Counted from the stretch's first letter, positions 1 through 13,455 are shown. The stretch: DNA of 64,000 bases from Myrica gale (GCA_963930655.1 OZ005600.1:4591501-4655500), one strand, 5' to 3'. A program made the numbers and translations. The notes: generated from the sequence alone by a model not told the origin.

Positions 1-2188
1 TAACTTCCACGTACTCGGACAAAGATATTCTATGCATATACACAAGGATGCAACGGATAAGCACAGAAACAGGATATTCCCATTCCAAAGGAGGCAAAAT
101 GGCCACAGGATATTGGTATCTGTCAGCACGTAGAGGGGGACCTGCTTGTTGATGGGACGATGTTGTTCGTCTAATCATGTTGACTTGATCTTGAAGACAG
201 GAAATTCAATAATGTTGACTTTTGGTCAAAGAAAATATCACATCTAACTGCTTGTACCCCGCTCGAATCTCGCTGTGCATACTGCATAGAGCGTCGCTCG
301 ACGGCATTTTGCGACTCCAACGAGATTCCAGAGGGATCTTAAGTATTTTTCAAAAAATAAAAAATAAAGATCCAACTTTGTGCCTTGTGGGCAAGAATCC
401 CAAGAACATAAAACTTCTTTAACTGAAATCATGACACCAATTTGCAATTAAGAAGTATTGGATGCTTGAGTTGTGGATTCATTTTTACGTAAATTATTTA
501 AGAACACCAAAGAATGTTGGTAAGGTCCCTAAAAGATCACTCATTTAGGAGAAGTTTCTTCTATAATTAACTAGTCAGGTTTCTGAATAAAGAGGAGGTA
601 TTTTTGAAAGAAAAAAAAACTAGTCATGTTTGGTGCTTCCTGTAATCATTCCCCCTTCCTCTGGCCTTAAGTGCATAAATTTATGTATCTGTCCTTTCAG
701 CATTATTCTGTAGTTATACTTAGCGGCGACATGGGCCATAGATAGGCCGAAGACACTGAGAGGAAGTTTTACTTAATAAATGTTTGAAATTTTATCTTGC
801 GGCGTTTGGCATGATTGGTATTCAAATAGCCCAAAATGCGTGTTAATTTAAAAGAAGAAAGTATAGACAGAAAAGGTTGTTACTTTATTGTCTCTCTACG
901 CAGTAACCTCTGTGAATTATAATTAACTTGGTGGGATAAGATCATATCCAGATCAAAGTTGACACGTGATCGCCACCATCATTTGGAAATTCAGTATTAC
1001 GTCATTCCATTAACATTAAAGCCATAACTTGGGGATACGTCGTTGAAAAAATAGGGCTATTAGTTGCGTAATTTCAGCAGCAAAATAGTTGTTCTATATA
1101 TCTTGTTGGACCCCATCTGAACTAATTATATATGCATGGTGAAAGTTTGGAGGTATTTCGCTTATATCTAGCTAGTATCTGGAAAATGCATATAATTTGG
1201 GGGGACATTCATGAATTCATGGCAGATCATACTGCAGATAGGCAGGAATTATTTTTTCACCTGAAGTATATATATAACCCTCATCTTCTTTCTCTTTCCG
1301 TGTCAAGTTTCATCTCGAAATCAATTGGTGATGAGAAGAGGTGACCCAACAGGTATATATATGAAACACAAGATTAAATGGTTCATAATCAATGTGAGAC
1401 TCTAACAAATTCTAACACTTAGATCTCTCCTTCTAATTGTCAAGGTATTAGGACATTCATCAGCAAATTTTGTGCGTAATCAAGCAACATATTCAACTCT
1501 CCGCTAAATGCTAATGTTCAAGATTCTCCATTACACCCCCTCCCACCTAACTAATATTAATGGACTCAGTACAATATGCTCTATATGTCCTGGGCCTTTT
1601 GGAATATCGCTAGTTTTTTTTTTAATACAAGAAACAATACTACAATTCCATCATCATTAATATAGTAATTATCATTGCATTGCACACTATTCAGCTGGAA
1701 TTAACTGTCCTTTTACATAGTTTTTCTACTTCTACGTGGTAGACAGGGGAAATCTTATATATGCTTGAGATCATGTAGAGATTATGTACTCATTCTAGAT
1801 AGTTGCTTTGATTGTTCTGAGGTCACGGAGAGTGGATTTGCCACACATAATTAATGGAAACAAACCAATATAGCTAAAGGAGGATCTTTCCCAATGATGT
1901 TTATGTGATTCTTAACATCTTTCCCACTCTAGGGCAAACGGCACGCCTTTAGTAGTTGATCACTTTCGTAAACTATATATATATATATATATATATATAG
2001 TCAAGCTTCCAAATCAGGAAATCTCATATCAATATATAAAGGCACCTATTAGGACTACAGGCATGACATACTACATGCTCGTATATCTTTGCTCATGTCT
2101 CCAATATTACTCACAATAGTTGAGAGAAGAAAACTACTAAATTAAAGATATTGCCTTTAAAGTTTTCAACAACTTGTAGCCAGTTTCC
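1..2188. other. intergenic, no gene recognised
   Basis: AT-rich spacer downstream of the HIPP gene. I see no conserved protein in any frame; the open frames are short and lack domain motifs. It holds a (TA)n microsatellite near 1975-2000 and an isolated CACGTG near 963-968. A gene outside the left edge could reach in, but nothing supports that. Confidence 0.6.
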
Positions 2189-4045
2189 TTACATGATGGA
2201 ACAGGAATTTACATTATCATCACTGAATAGTGAGACGATGTTCTCCTCACCTGCATTTGAGGCCGGAAAAGCTTGCACAACGTTTCTAACGTAGCCGGAT
2301 GGTGCCTTTCTGTCGTAGGCTCCATACGCATAAGGATAGTGTACAAGATGTTGAGGAATATAAGGCCAAAATTCAGCTCTCTTGCCAGTACTCTTTACTC
2401 TCTTCAAGACCTTATTTGGTTCAACATAACCACTGACTGTTACCCGGTGTTGCTTTCTGTTGACCTCCACAGATTTCACACCTAGATCATGTCATTAATT
2501 TTGAGGATACAGTTAGAAGTGGTAAAATTAATATGTTTTAAACAAAAACATGCAATATTAGTAATCATGAACAATTATAACATAACGGACTGTGTTCAGC
2601 AACTAAAATTTTGGCTCTTTAAAATTTTATCATTACCAAAATTTCTCTCTACTCACTTTTTCACCGCATCCCATAAACTTTTTCACTTTTTTACCAATTT
2701 TTTCACTTACTCTTCACTTTTTCATCAACTTCTATAACAAAAAATTTAACCACCCTAAAATTTTGCCACTCAAACACACCTAAGTAGGTCTTTTTTGCTT
2801 TATTTTTTCCAAAACTAATATATTGTATAGTAATTGGAATTCTTCGTTTACCAAAACGATATCAGGTATAGAACCCATTTGGGGACAAAAAGAGATGCAT
2901 AGAAGCAAGACTCGGGCTTACTTGGAACTATAAATCCAACTATATTTCTAAGAACATTTGTTTCTTTTTTTAAATAGTACAAAAAGAGTTATTAAACGTG
3001 TCTCATTTTTTCTCGTCTTTTTTGGGCTCCATTTTGGTCTTTGGAACAAGAAATTCATAGAAATCAAGGTAGCAAGAGAGGGTGTGCGCGTGTTCGGGCA
3101 GATGCGCAACAAGCATAGACCCGCAACAAGGACACTAATCCTGCTCGTATGAAAACCAGGTCTAATAAGAAAGAGGAAGGCAGAGACCAACTTAAACTTG
3201 CAGGAAGGCAGAGACCAACTTAAACTTGCTCTCGCAAGACAAGAACCAAAGACGGTCTCAGTCTCGGCCTAGAGCTCTCCGCAGAAAACTCATCTTATGC
3301 CCTGCTGGCAAACAGCCATGCACAAAAACAACCGCCATGAAATCAACCGGTTCTCTGAACCTACAAAACATTCTTGTCGAAGACAGATCGAGACTTGCAT
3401 GACGAGAATCGACTCCCTTGTTTTGCTCGTCTATCGTTTGTTTTAGTACTGTCCGCTGTCCTCGATGGAAAATAAATGTTTCAGAAGTTCAAAATACGAT
3501 GATTACTTTCTGAAGGGTCATGAAAGATCCATTTGCATCCTTTTTTTCGATATTTGTGAATTAGCTCGACTTAAAATACTTTTGTTTTTTCTCATGACCG
3601 TCGTTACAACCCTTTATTTCATTGTTGCTTCTGTGATATGTCAAGGCATCGCAATCCAGGGGACAAAACAAAGCTTCTAGAGATGGAAACGAGAAAAAAA
3701 CACACAGAGGGGAGAAGGGAGAGAGCTTCAGCAACTAACCTTTCATGGAGGTTACAGCATTTTTCACTCTCCTTTCACAGCCATCACAGTCCATTTTGAC
3801 TTTTATCTCGACAGTCTGGAAAGAAAACGTAACCCTTAAAAAAAAGAATACAGAAGAAAGTACAAAAACACGGCAAGAGAAGAGCGGTTCGTCTTCATTG
3901 GACAGACTGCAAGCAGCGCAAAGTATCAAGAATGAAAATGTTAATTAGTTAATTGGTCGGGGCTATCGAGTACCTGCATTGCCTTGCGCTTGCTCCTTGT
4001 GCTGGTGACAGTGCAAAAGTGGGAGAGGTAATCAAGAGCACCCAT
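2189..4045 (-). CDS. heavy-metal-associated isoprenylated plant protein (HIPP)
   Basis: Three exons on the minus strand: 3974-4045, 3740-3815 and 2189-2481, joining in frame to 146 residues. Exon 1 gives an N-terminus starting MGALDYLSHFCTV and ending in a basic stretch. Exon 2 starts a heavy-metal-associated (HMA) fold with the metal-binding motif MDCDGCERRV. Exon 3 completes the domain (VTVSGYVEPNKVLKRV), continues with the family hallmark APSGYVRNVVQAF, and ends in CSIM, a CaaX box for prenylation. Family knowledge: HIPPs are plant-specific metallochaperone-like proteins that bind metals through the two Cys and attach to membranes or enter the nucleus; many respond to metal, cold or drought. 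Length and exon number fit the clade with a single HMA domain and a short N-terminus. Intron 2 (2482-3739) contains a probable MITE and a 28-bp tandem repeat. The exact paralog number is not assigned. Confidence 0.93.
2589..2781. mobile_element. probable MITE in HIPP intron 2
   Basis: A segment of about 190 bp whose ends are imperfect inverted repeats. The left side reads TGTGTTCAGCAACTAAAATT; the right side, reverse-complemented, begins TGTGTTTGAGTGGCAAAATT, and pairing continues through further AAATTTT-rich sequence. The body is AT-rich and has no ORF. This is a non-autonomous DNA-transposon pattern, but I could not define a target-site duplication. Confidence 0.4.
3174..3229. repeat. 28-bp exact tandem duplication
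   Basis: Two adjacent exact copies of a 28-bp unit starting AGGAAGGCAGAGACC (3174-3201 and 3202-3229), within the long second intron of the HIPP gene. It does not touch an exon. Confidence 0.85.
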
Positions 4046-4115
4046 TTTCCTTCTCTTTAGAAGAAAGCAAATGAGAGAGAGAGAGAGAGGGTATGCGCTA
4101 CACTGCAAGACTTGG

Positions 4116-4125
4116 TATTTAAATA
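4116..4125 (-). promoter_or_regulatory. TATA-like element of the HIPP gene
   Basis: TATTTAAATA lies about 70 bp upstream of the HIPP start codon, with a GA-rich run between them. Position and sequence suit a core promoter. The motif is palindromic and short, so this is only a candidate. Confidence 0.35.
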
Positions 4126-5620
4126 AGAGAAGAAGCCGCTTGTTGGATTTAAAAAGATGATGTGCAGAACAGCAGTGTCTGGAAAATCGAGTATTGTTAT
4201 TGAACCAAAGGAAAAGGAATGTCCACAAAGCAGGCCGGCCAGTACTATTAATGTGGCTAGAAATAATACAAGGTAACGCTGCTTTTGGGTCCGCTTTGTT
4301 ATAAGTTAGGTTAGTGAGGAAATGATTTTAAAGATCGCTTAACCTCTGTTCCCTCTTCCGAGAAGCAAAAAAAGAGTTTATTTTTACCAAAAAAATAAAA
4401 AGCAGCAGCAAAGTTCAGTATTAAGTACGGAGCAATGGGTTTAAAATATTGTAAGCAATTTAAATGGTTCAACCACCACTTGAAAGCAAACTCCTACAAA
4501 TAATTTTAAGCACTCATCAATCGAACCTTCTGCAGTCGCTGCACTTCAAAGAGAAAATTAATATTTATTCCATTTCGATATATATTAATTCTCTACTTAT
4601 GTAAATAAAATACATTGATTGATATCATAATTAGTCAACGTTCATGTTGTGAGGACGACTGGTGTATACTATTTTTCGATTGACAAGAGTCTGCACTCTT
4701 TGATTGCTAGAAGAAGATTAAGCTGGGGCAATAGTTTAATTTCAAAGATCTGAGAGACGCTGGAGTAATTTTTGTCTTTATTATTTCAGATTTCAGAATA
4801 TGCGATACTCACATATACACACGATGTTGGATCAACCCCACAATGGACCTGAGCTGACAGCTCTCGTCCATTAAGCATTGGAAAACACCAGTAGATGTCC
4901 AATGATGACAATATAACCTGCACAACTATAAAGCAGTGCTGCCAGACTAATGTCCAGAAAAGAATCCCCCTGAAGGAGTTGATGAACTTGATGCTTAAAG
5001 AGGCCACATCATCAAAGAGTTTTCCTTTTTGTGGAAATTGTGGTTGGTAGGTGTTTGGTCATAATTGGGAGAATTACGAATCTTCAGCAAACAGAAACTT
5101 GTTTACTGCGTTACCCTCGCTCAAGAATATCATGCATGTTCCAAAGCGAGCACTCGATGCTGACCATTTTTCTCTTTCTCCTTAATTTCCTCGGAGTAGT
5201 ACATGGGTGCAAATTATCATATCAGCTCCTTGCAGGTAGAATATAAAACTAACACGTCAGCTGCCACGTTGAATTTCGTTCATGCAGGAGTTTTTATTTG
5301 GGATTCTGTTTGCTATTCGTTTTATGTAACACTTCTCTTTGGCATTCTATACCATCCCATAATCGGTTTGCTGGGTTATTCTTTATAGTCATATATAAAC
5401 AGAGTAGATCTCCAAGAAATTCTCCAATGTAGCCCTTGTTTGGAAGAAATTACAAGATTTATTGCTATTGAAAGTTTGTGGGTAATGGTACATCAACTGG
5501 AAACGATGGACAACTGCACAAAAGTATAAATTACAGATAAATGATAGAAATCCATAAATTTTCCTACCCTAGCCTCAACCTTATATCTTTGGATGCCGCC
5601 TACATGAAATGATCTCTCTG
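4126..5620. other. intergenic between HIPP and formyltransferase
   Basis: Holds the upstream region of the HIPP gene and the 3' side of the formyltransferase gene, both on the minus strand. No frame shows recognisable domains. The bases just below 5621 are probably the formyltransferase 3' UTR. Confidence 0.5.
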
Positions 5621-8600
5621 TCATAACTTTCTCAGCAGTTGACCTCGCAAGCCATTCCAGAAGGCAGTGGCACTGACAACCTTCTTCCCAGGAAGTTGAA
5701 CTTCCAAAACCTGGTGGAGTTACCAATAGACCAAAATCAGGGGGTCATAAAGAGTGGCTGATATGTGTTTGCCATATTGAAGGTGTCAACATTATATTCA
5801 CTGTCTCTGCAAAAGTTCATACTCATTTTATTGATTGTAAAGCTGGGCAGGCCTCAATGGAGTGTTATAATGTATCTAATTTTCCAAATATTATCTTTTC
5901 GGACAACTGGAAATGCGGTTTAACACATGCTGGCTAGACCAAAATTCATAACCCAACAACATATTCTTTGTCAAATAGCACTTCAAGAAAAAGAGAACAT
6001 GTTCTGACATGCCATACAAACAGGATATTTAAATAGGACTCAAACATGGTAATAAAAGTAATGTAGCCCACCTCAAGTGCAGTGCATCTCCCACACGGAA
6101 ATGCCAACGCACCCTCGGCGAAAGTAATTTCATCAACTCCATTGCCTGCAATATTGTTATGGCTGCAAACTCTTGTAGTTAGAATTTTCAGCTCTAAGAT
6201 ATTGTGTTGACCATCTTTCTTGTCAACAACTAGAATCTTAGCTCGGGTTCCTGGCCAACCTGCAAATGCACGAACCTAGAGAGGTTGTATGTCATTACTG
6301 CATGAATGAACTCAAAATAAGAAATAGCTTACTTTATTATGTAGAACTAATGCTTCTTCATCAAAAGAAAGCCACGACTCTTCTGGAGTTATCTGCATAA
6401 AGCAGAAAAGAAATTAGTAATCTTTTACCAATTAAACATCATGGAACATGAAATATTTGGCAGACTTAACATATTTGCAGAGGTACATCAAAATATATTA
6501 AGAAATAAGAAACATCTATGATGTTGCTTCTTTATCCTACTAGGATTGGATTTGTAGCCAAATGCTATATGCTATATCTACAGAGGCACCGAATCCCATG
6601 TTTATTGGTGATTTTTGCTAGTGTTAGAGGCAACAGAAACTTCTGTGGAGAAATGTGGTGTTGGAATAAATGAAAACTACAAACAGTCGCCCATACACAC
6701 ATTGTCACCAAGTTCTGCACACAGTAAGAAGTTAAAGCATCGGGTGGCCAACACAACAAGGGAACCGCATCTGGATCTTATGCATGTTGAACCTCAAAGC
6801 ATCCCTACAAAAAGTTGCAAGCTAATACTCCAATTCTATGTCTAGCATGGTACCTTTGGAGCTAAGGTAGCCTTGGAGTCATCTTGGGGTTGTGCTTTCA
6901 CCTTAGCCGATCCATCAAATATAGAAGGCAGCTCACGGATTAGGAGTTTAGACCCTGAGTAGTTCCATAGTATATCATTCGTAAATAAGAACTGATGGAT
7001 TTTCTCATTGAACAGCTTTTGAAATGTTATTGAAGAACTCACATATTTGTGTTCATGTGCCAAAAAAAATTCTATTATACATGTAGAAAGTTAATTGACT
7101 AAGGAGTGCTTGTAGCATTATCACGAACAACAATATCATTACCAGTAGATAAATTTAGATATAGACCCGAAGATAAAGTGGCTACAGAAAATCACCTTCA
7201 TGAATGTTTGGCATAATAAAACTAAAAAAATTAGACACTGGCCAAAAACCGCACCTTCAGAAAATAGCAATTCAAGTAGATCAGGCGCCTGTGAGCAAAG
7301 CATTCTAAGGTTAGCTAGAAGGTGCTTAAAAAGAAGAAAGCATTTATCACTTCTCAACGAAGTAAAGAGAAAATTATGATGTTCACCCAAGCAGAGAGCG
7401 GGGAGAGAGAAAGGGGAACCAGTAATGTATAAAATTAACTTTTCTCAGGACTGAGCTAAAAATGAAAGCTAAGACTGAAGCTAAATGCAGATACAGCAGT
7501 GTATCTGTGCTTTAAAGAGAGAGAGGCATGAATCATAGTAAATGGAAGAGTACCTCCTGAATATGTTAAAAATAATAGTAACAATAGCTACAAAGGAGCA
7601 TATAAGATGAATTATTTTAGGTTAACATGCAGTTACCATTTTGAATTTCACATACATCATACCAACAATAAGGTCTCATCAAAATTGATAAATCTTGCAG
7701 TGAAATGCATGCTACCACATAATTGTTTCAGACCACTCCATGACACTTCTGAATTGGGTTTAGCAAAACAAAGACTAGCAAATTCCAAAATCTTAATCCA
7801 TGCATCATAACCAATGAAGTAATCCCAGAGAAGCATACCTTAATTTGATCATCAACTTCCAATCTTTCACAGGCAATAACAGGTCCAGCATCAAGTGTAC
7901 GCACTGTGAATGCCAATGATACTCCCGTTTCTTTAACACCATCCTAACGTAGCAAGGTATAGATGTCATTGCACAAACTAAAGAGAGGAAGGAATTCATA
8001 AGTATTAAGCAACATGAACACCAGAAACCAAGAATGATAAAAGACCTGCAACGCTCTTTGAACAGGAGCAGCACCACGGTACAGCGGCAGCAGGCTAGGG
8101 TGTATATTCACTGTGCCTGAGATAAATTTGAACTTGACAAATTTTTATAGCAGACTTTTCAGGATTTATATGATTGTACTTCAAATTTTTTAGCATCTAG
8201 TCCTTTTTAACCTCATGACTTAAGAGTCAACACTAGTATGTACAAATTTCGAATTATCTCTGTATGTCCACATTATAGGGATATTCAATTAAATGATGAA
8301 GAAGATAAATATTAACCACAGCATGAGCAATCATTTTGCTGATGGAACTAGGCTTAAAAGGTTAATTCCAATACTTGTTCTGAGGCAACCATATGCGAGA
8401 AAAATTATTAATCTTTTGCTCCCACATTGCAAATGGCATATTCATCTGAGAGAGAAAAAAGTGGTCTCATGGATACTCGTCCATGTTAACACAGAAGTAG
8501 CCAGCACAATATCCAAATTTTTGTCAGAAAAGAATATGTTTGACAAACCCAGTGGTGGAATTTTGAGAAACTTGCTGGGCAAAATATTTCCATATGCAGC

Positions 8601-10682
8601 TGTTACGCAGAGTTCTGGCTGCAAAGCTTTTAAATTCGACAAGAACATGTCCTGCAAAGAGTAAGGAAAAAATAAATTCTCTTTATGCGGTCTGCCAGGT
8701 ATTACACATGATGTTAAAACAAATGGCTTATGAAAAGGCTGCCTATACTTAAGGCAATCCCGTTGATGGATAGGCTTGTCCCTATGTGCGTGTGTGACTG
8801 TTACAAGCCTTACAGGGAAAGCTAACAAAGTAGGGGTCAAATGGGTTTGGGCAGAAAGAGAAGGCAATTACTTGCCCTTAAGAATTCTTATGATTTGTGA
8901 TATGAATAAAAGACGCACGAGTAAACACACACACAGCGGACAAGCTTTTTCCTAAATTTTGAAAAACGATTCTACAAAAACTTCCATTCTAATAGGAGAA
9001 AATAATATTTTTTTAATCCAATACAAACTTACAGAGAGAAAAATTTTAAGCTTCAATACAGTTGTAGGTGCAAAAGAAAGAATGTATCTAATTTAAAAAT
9101 GACATCATAAAAAAAGGGACTTTTACTATAAACTTCAGTTAATGGTTTGACAACTTGAGCACGAAAGAAGATGTTATTTACTCAAGTTTACACTGCCGAG
9201 TTTGCATTCACATAGTTTAAACTTCCTTTGCAGGAAAAAAAACCGCTGTTTGATGGAAACTTTCAATGTAACAAATGTATCACCAGACTTTTTTCCTTCG
9301 CTAGACAATGTGACATTATCAAAACAAAAAATCACATCATAAAAAAAATCATATTGCAGTACGCTAGCAAGAAAACGGTGAGTTTAAAAATAAAAATGCA
9401 GGTCCACTGCCGGAGTTCAACCAGACACAGGAGATTGGTGCTGCTACCTTCTGCAGGACCATTAAAAAGATATCTATCTGGCACAAGGAAATGTCATTAG
9501 GGTGAAAAGAAGGCCATGCACCCTTATGTATTTGAATGCATGACCTCACCTTCCATGTCTAATTTATAGAAGAAAGAAATGCCATTTGCTCGAAAGAGAG
9601 TTGGTTTGTATCTTATTAACAGAGTATATCATTACTTTCTAAAACAGTTCCTGAAGCACAAGCTACAAGAGAAGAAATCATCATTACCTCTCCAGCCCTC
9701 TCGGGTGTGAAAATGAGGTCAGAAGAGAACCCCCTATCAAGAGCATACTGTGCCACTGGAGAGGGCATCATATTTCTCCCCCGATTCCTTCTAGAAGGCG
9801 GCTGAGTAACAATTGCTGCGACCTAGATTGTATCATATTAGTAAGCCATAGACATGCCTCTTACTTTGCACGATAAAACGTAATAATCAAAACAACCCTA
9901 ATGTTAACATCCCTACAACCTTTTTAAACCTTTATACTAGGCATTCCACAGTCTTGGTGTAAAATCATCATTTCAAGACGTGGTCCTTGACTATATGCAG
10001 TACTTTGATGTTAATAGAAAGAAAGGTTTTTCAAAAGAGCTCTGCTTACACATTGTTGCGATCACAAGCCATGTCAAAATGAGGAACTGAAAATGACCCA
10101 CCAATTGATCGGTTCAGCACAGTAAAGTCAATGTATCAGAACTAAGTACATTTTCGAATCTCAAAGATCCAATTTTAACCCTCTTTTCACAACCATTGCA
10201 CAAACAAAATTGCACGCAGGCCATTTAATTAATCTCCATAGAGTAAGATTACAATTAAAGGCTTAACTAAAAAAATGCTAAGAATCGTAATGAAAATGAA
10301 CCAGTAGAAGTCACCGCTAATCAAACAGACAATGAAAGAAACATTCCAAGGAGTACTCTAGATAAGAAAGTAAAAGACAAAAAGCCACTAGAAGAGAATG
10401 GAATGGAGTCATGGCCCAAAACAGCAATACCTCAAATAAGGAGTCTGGAGCACTAGATGTACTGAGAAGGGAATCAAGGACTGTTGCAGCGACCTGTAAA
10501 AATAGACATGTCATTAGAAACCCAAGCAATGAAGATAGACAGCAAACGGGAGTGAATACCTGAGGAGAGCCCAGGAAGACAAGAGGCTTCTTCTTAGAAC
10601 AGACGCTTAGCGAAGAAGAGCAAGAAGAAAAGGTGGAAGCCTGGAAACAGCAAAAACGACGAAGCGTCAGCGACGAATTCAT
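5621..10682 (-). CDS. organellar methionyl-tRNA formyltransferase
   Basis: Eleven exons join without a frame break: 10560-10682, 10431-10493, 9688-9822, 8549-8651, 8046-8116, 7839-7943, 7255-7288, 6854-6954, 6333-6392, 6072-6275, 5621-5710 (362 residues). The enzyme transfers formyl from 10-formyl-THF to initiator Met-tRNA for translation initiation in plastids or mitochondria. The formyltransferase core shows KPLVFLGSP, the NIHPSLLPLYRGAAPVQ signature with catalytic Asn and His, and TLDAGPVIACE with the catalytic Asp. The C-terminal tRNA-binding domain includes ITPEESWLSF, then VRAFAGWPGT and the ending ATAFWNGLRG. The first 30 or so residues are Ser-rich and low in acid, like a transit peptide. 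I start at MNSSLTLRRF; an in-frame ATG 13 codons upstream would add a charged MNRERERE stretch that suits import less well. Arabidopsis has a single homolog of this type (pde194). Confidence 0.95.
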
Positions 10683-11749
10683 TTGCTCGTTCTTTAACTC
10701 TCTCTCTCTCTCCCTGTTCAACGGCTACTGGAAATTTGGAATTTTAGCTTTGCTCGCTGGCATGTGAGTTCTATTTGCTATCTTTCTATTTTTTTTCTTT
10801 CTAAATTATCTTTTTTTTTGGGGTTTATGATATGTTCTGTGGAATGGATTCTCTGCTGCTTCCATAGTTTCATTTTGTCCTTCTGGTCAAGAAGTGGGAT
10901 AGGTCGAAAGGATTAAGGTCCAACTTGGCAGGTTGGGTTTAGCTTAAAGCCCAAAAAAGACAAGTTTTAGCCCACCTCAATGTTTGAGGAGGTGACATAG
11001 GCCCAAATCTACCTCGATCAATAAACGTACGTGGGCCGCACTATACTGTAGTCCGTGATCATTTGCTATAATCATGCTACGACGACACAGTGTGCCCGTG
11101 TGCTTGACGGTTTTTGTAGTCTCCGTTGATCCGGAAAATTTGGGGTATGTTTTAGTAGTAAAAAACTGTAGAATTCTAGTAGAATTGTGAATATTTATGT
11201 GAAATAATGTTTTATAGGTGTTTCTGTAAAGGATAGAGAGATGATTTGATGTAATTATTTAATAAAAAAATATTAGAATTAGGTTAAAAAGTATAAAGAG
11301 AAAATTTGTGTTAAATAAAAAAGTAAAAAGTTGTTGGAGATTGTGTTAAATGTATTGGTATTTTTGTTTGAATTTTTAAGATATTGGTTTTGAATCTTAG
11401 AAAAAATTTGAATACGAACATTACTCAAGATTTTTTTCAATCTCAATCCGTTCTAAATGAGCTTTCCTCCGGGAGAGTCTGAAAGGTTATAGCCCAAGAT
11501 CAGGCTGAGATTACTGGATCTCTTGCGCTCACCACATCACATCACTTTTTAGAGAATACGAGTCCTCGTTGCCCCCCAACTCTGTGTCTTGAACCACAGC
11601 ATTCTGCATAGAGTAATCGAAGAGGAGCAACACGGAAAAGAGACTCAGTCAAAATCTTTATACTCAGTATCTTGTTGGTTTTTATTCAGCAATACTAGAC
11701 AGTATTGATCTTTTGCAAGCTTTGTGAATCTGGTTATCCTTTTTATTCA
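10683..11749. other. intergenic: formyltransferase upstream region
   Basis: Contains the 5' flank of the formyltransferase and the 3' flank of the SINA-like partial gene. A T-rich stretch at about 11150-11450 looks like old repeat sequence. No coding frame with recognisable domains. Confidence 0.5.
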
Positions 11750-12385
11750 TCAAGTTATATATTGGTCAAGACAATCAGCACCAAGTTCTGTAGAACTCCA
11801 TATACAAACGTCTAAGTTGATATGCCCAGAACTGTTAAGGAAACCAAATGGAATGAGAAGAAAATCCATTGGGGGGAAACCTTCCACCCTTCCAGGAAAA
11901 TTCTGTGCCACCGATTTTAACCGTAACGAGCTGCTTCCTCTTCCTGATACAAGATCATACAAGAACCTTTCCTTTGATGAGCTTGGCCCAATACAAGTTA
12001 CCATGACCGTGTTCCCAATACTTTCGACACCCTTGTTCAGGAGGAAAAGAACGCCATCCTCCTCCGCCTGAAGGACAAGGAATGGCTCATTCATCTCTAA
12101 GGAGACAGCCAATGGGCTATCGTACCTGAAGCGCCGTCCAGAATCCCAATGTTTACTGCTAAAGTGTAGTGACAACTGATCAGATGAACCGACAAAATTG
12201 CAACCTGGAAGCGGGCATGAACATGGTGCATAGGTGCATGTTTCTTCATGGTTGTTATTAATGTAATCCACTTTTTCATCGCATCCATACTCTTTGTTTC
12301 GACAGGCCACTCTGACTGAATCAACAACCACCTTGATGTCCCCGCAGACTACATTTTCACCCCCAATAAGAATTGGCATATCTTC
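11750..12385 (-). CDS. SINA-like protein, RING exon missing (partial or decayed copy)
   Basis: One exon of 211 codons plus stop with a good acceptor (TATATCAG) at its 5' edge, so an upstream exon is expected. It encodes the SIAH-type zinc finger and TRAF-like part of plant SINA-like E3 ligases: YGCDEKVDYINNNHEETC, then APCSCPLPGCNFVGSSDQL with HFSSKHW, then a beta-rich domain ending near FGFLNSSGHINLDVCIW. It aligns along its length with exon 2 of the complete SINA-like gene at 18742-22172, at roughly half identical residues by eye. No RING (C-x2-C, C-x-H-x2-C) is found between this exon and the end of the HMG-box gene at 13456. If transcribed from its internal ATG at 12377-12379 it would give a RING-less protein of 209 residues. 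I cannot decide between a degenerate duplicate and a RING-less substrate-binding protein. Confidence 0.75.
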   Translation of the reverse strand, partial: EDMPILIGGENVVCGDIKVVVDSVRVACRNKEYGCDEKVDYINNNHEETCTYAPCSCPLPGCNFVGSSDQLSLHFSSKHWDSGRRFRYDSPLAVSLEMNEPFLVLQAEEDGVLFLLNKGVESIGNTVMVTCIGPSSSKERFLYDLVSGRGSSSLRLKSVAQNFPGRVEGFPPMDFLLIPFGFLNSSGHINLDVCIWSSTELGADCLDQYIT

Positions 12386-13455
12386 CTGATATAATCATAT
12401 CAACCAAGCTCGTCCTTAAATTAATCTTTCAACAAAAATAAACCATGAAAGAATACAGAGGAATATTCGCCAAAGCATAAATCAAAGCTACAAATGCTAC
12501 TGATTTATCTAAGAAACCTGTGACATTAGTCAAGACTCCAAAACCCTACATAGAATCAAATACCATTATATATCTGCATCATAGAAAAATCAAGCTATCA
12601 TAACCATCAAATTTCATTTATGCCCGCCCACAGCTACACCATGCCAAAAAATAACTCCCAGGGTTCATCTCCAAGCACATGTCCTCTAAGTTAGGTGACA
12701 ACATACAGAAGTTCACATATACACTTCCTCCCCACTGTCAGGTGACTTGATAGTTATGAGGAAGGAGGCAGCAAGAAGCAAATACTAGAAAAACGAATTA
12801 AAGAAAAGGAATCTGAGAATTGCCCTCCTGATGCATAGTAATCTCCATTCCTTTGTCTTCACACTAGACAATCGGTGGAAACACTATCCAAATACTTCTG
12901 GTTATAAAACGTGGTATCAGGTAAACAGACCTTAGACGTATAACTTGTGTCTAGGCCCAATTGATGTAGGACAGTAACAAAAAAGGGCCTTAGCCTAGCT
13001 AGGCTTTTTTGGGAGCAGATGTGGGGCTTTGGAGAGCTAGATTTTGGTGGGAAAAGGATGGAAAATATAAGGAACATAGAACTTTTAGCTAGTAAAAGAA
13101 GGATAATTGGAGAAGAGACTAAGAATTAAGGAGTGGGTGACCATTCCTGGGCCTAAAAGTAACGTGGTGTTTTGGCTGCTTGTGATTGTTTCAGACCTGT
13201 TCGAGGACTGGTGGCTTAGGTTTTTAAATGCAGTATTTAGGACCCGGGCTCTTTTTTGGTTTGTGATTATTAAGTCTAACTAACAACTAGCAAAACCCAC
13301 AAATAAACAAACTTAATATAGTAATAGAACCCAAAATACCCAGTAGCCAAAAGTATACTTTATATCCAAAAATCCAAAAATTACAATGCTATCCCCTTCT
13401 TCTAAAACTACTAAAGAAAACATTAGTGACAATGTATTCCTAAAGAAACTCAGAA
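12386..13455. other. spacer where a RING exon would be expected
   Basis: Searched on the minus strand for a RING-encoding exon to go with the SINA-like exon below it. I found no Cys/His pattern. The longest minus frame (12859-13077) has no family features. Apart from AT-rich stretches, nothing definite. Confidence 0.5.

Noticed and set aside
1975..2000. (TA)n runs, also near 16978 and 47012, as functional elements
   Set aside because: Ordinary dinucleotide microsatellites; no evidence of a role.
4786..5007. Minus-strand frame of 73 codons between HIPP and formyltransferase
   Set aside because: No recognised motif or splice context; likely chance.
8293..8867. Open frames of 123 (plus) and 141 (minus) codons
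   Set aside because: They overlap exon 4 of the formyltransferase and flanking intron. Only 8549-8651 fits splice sites and the family.
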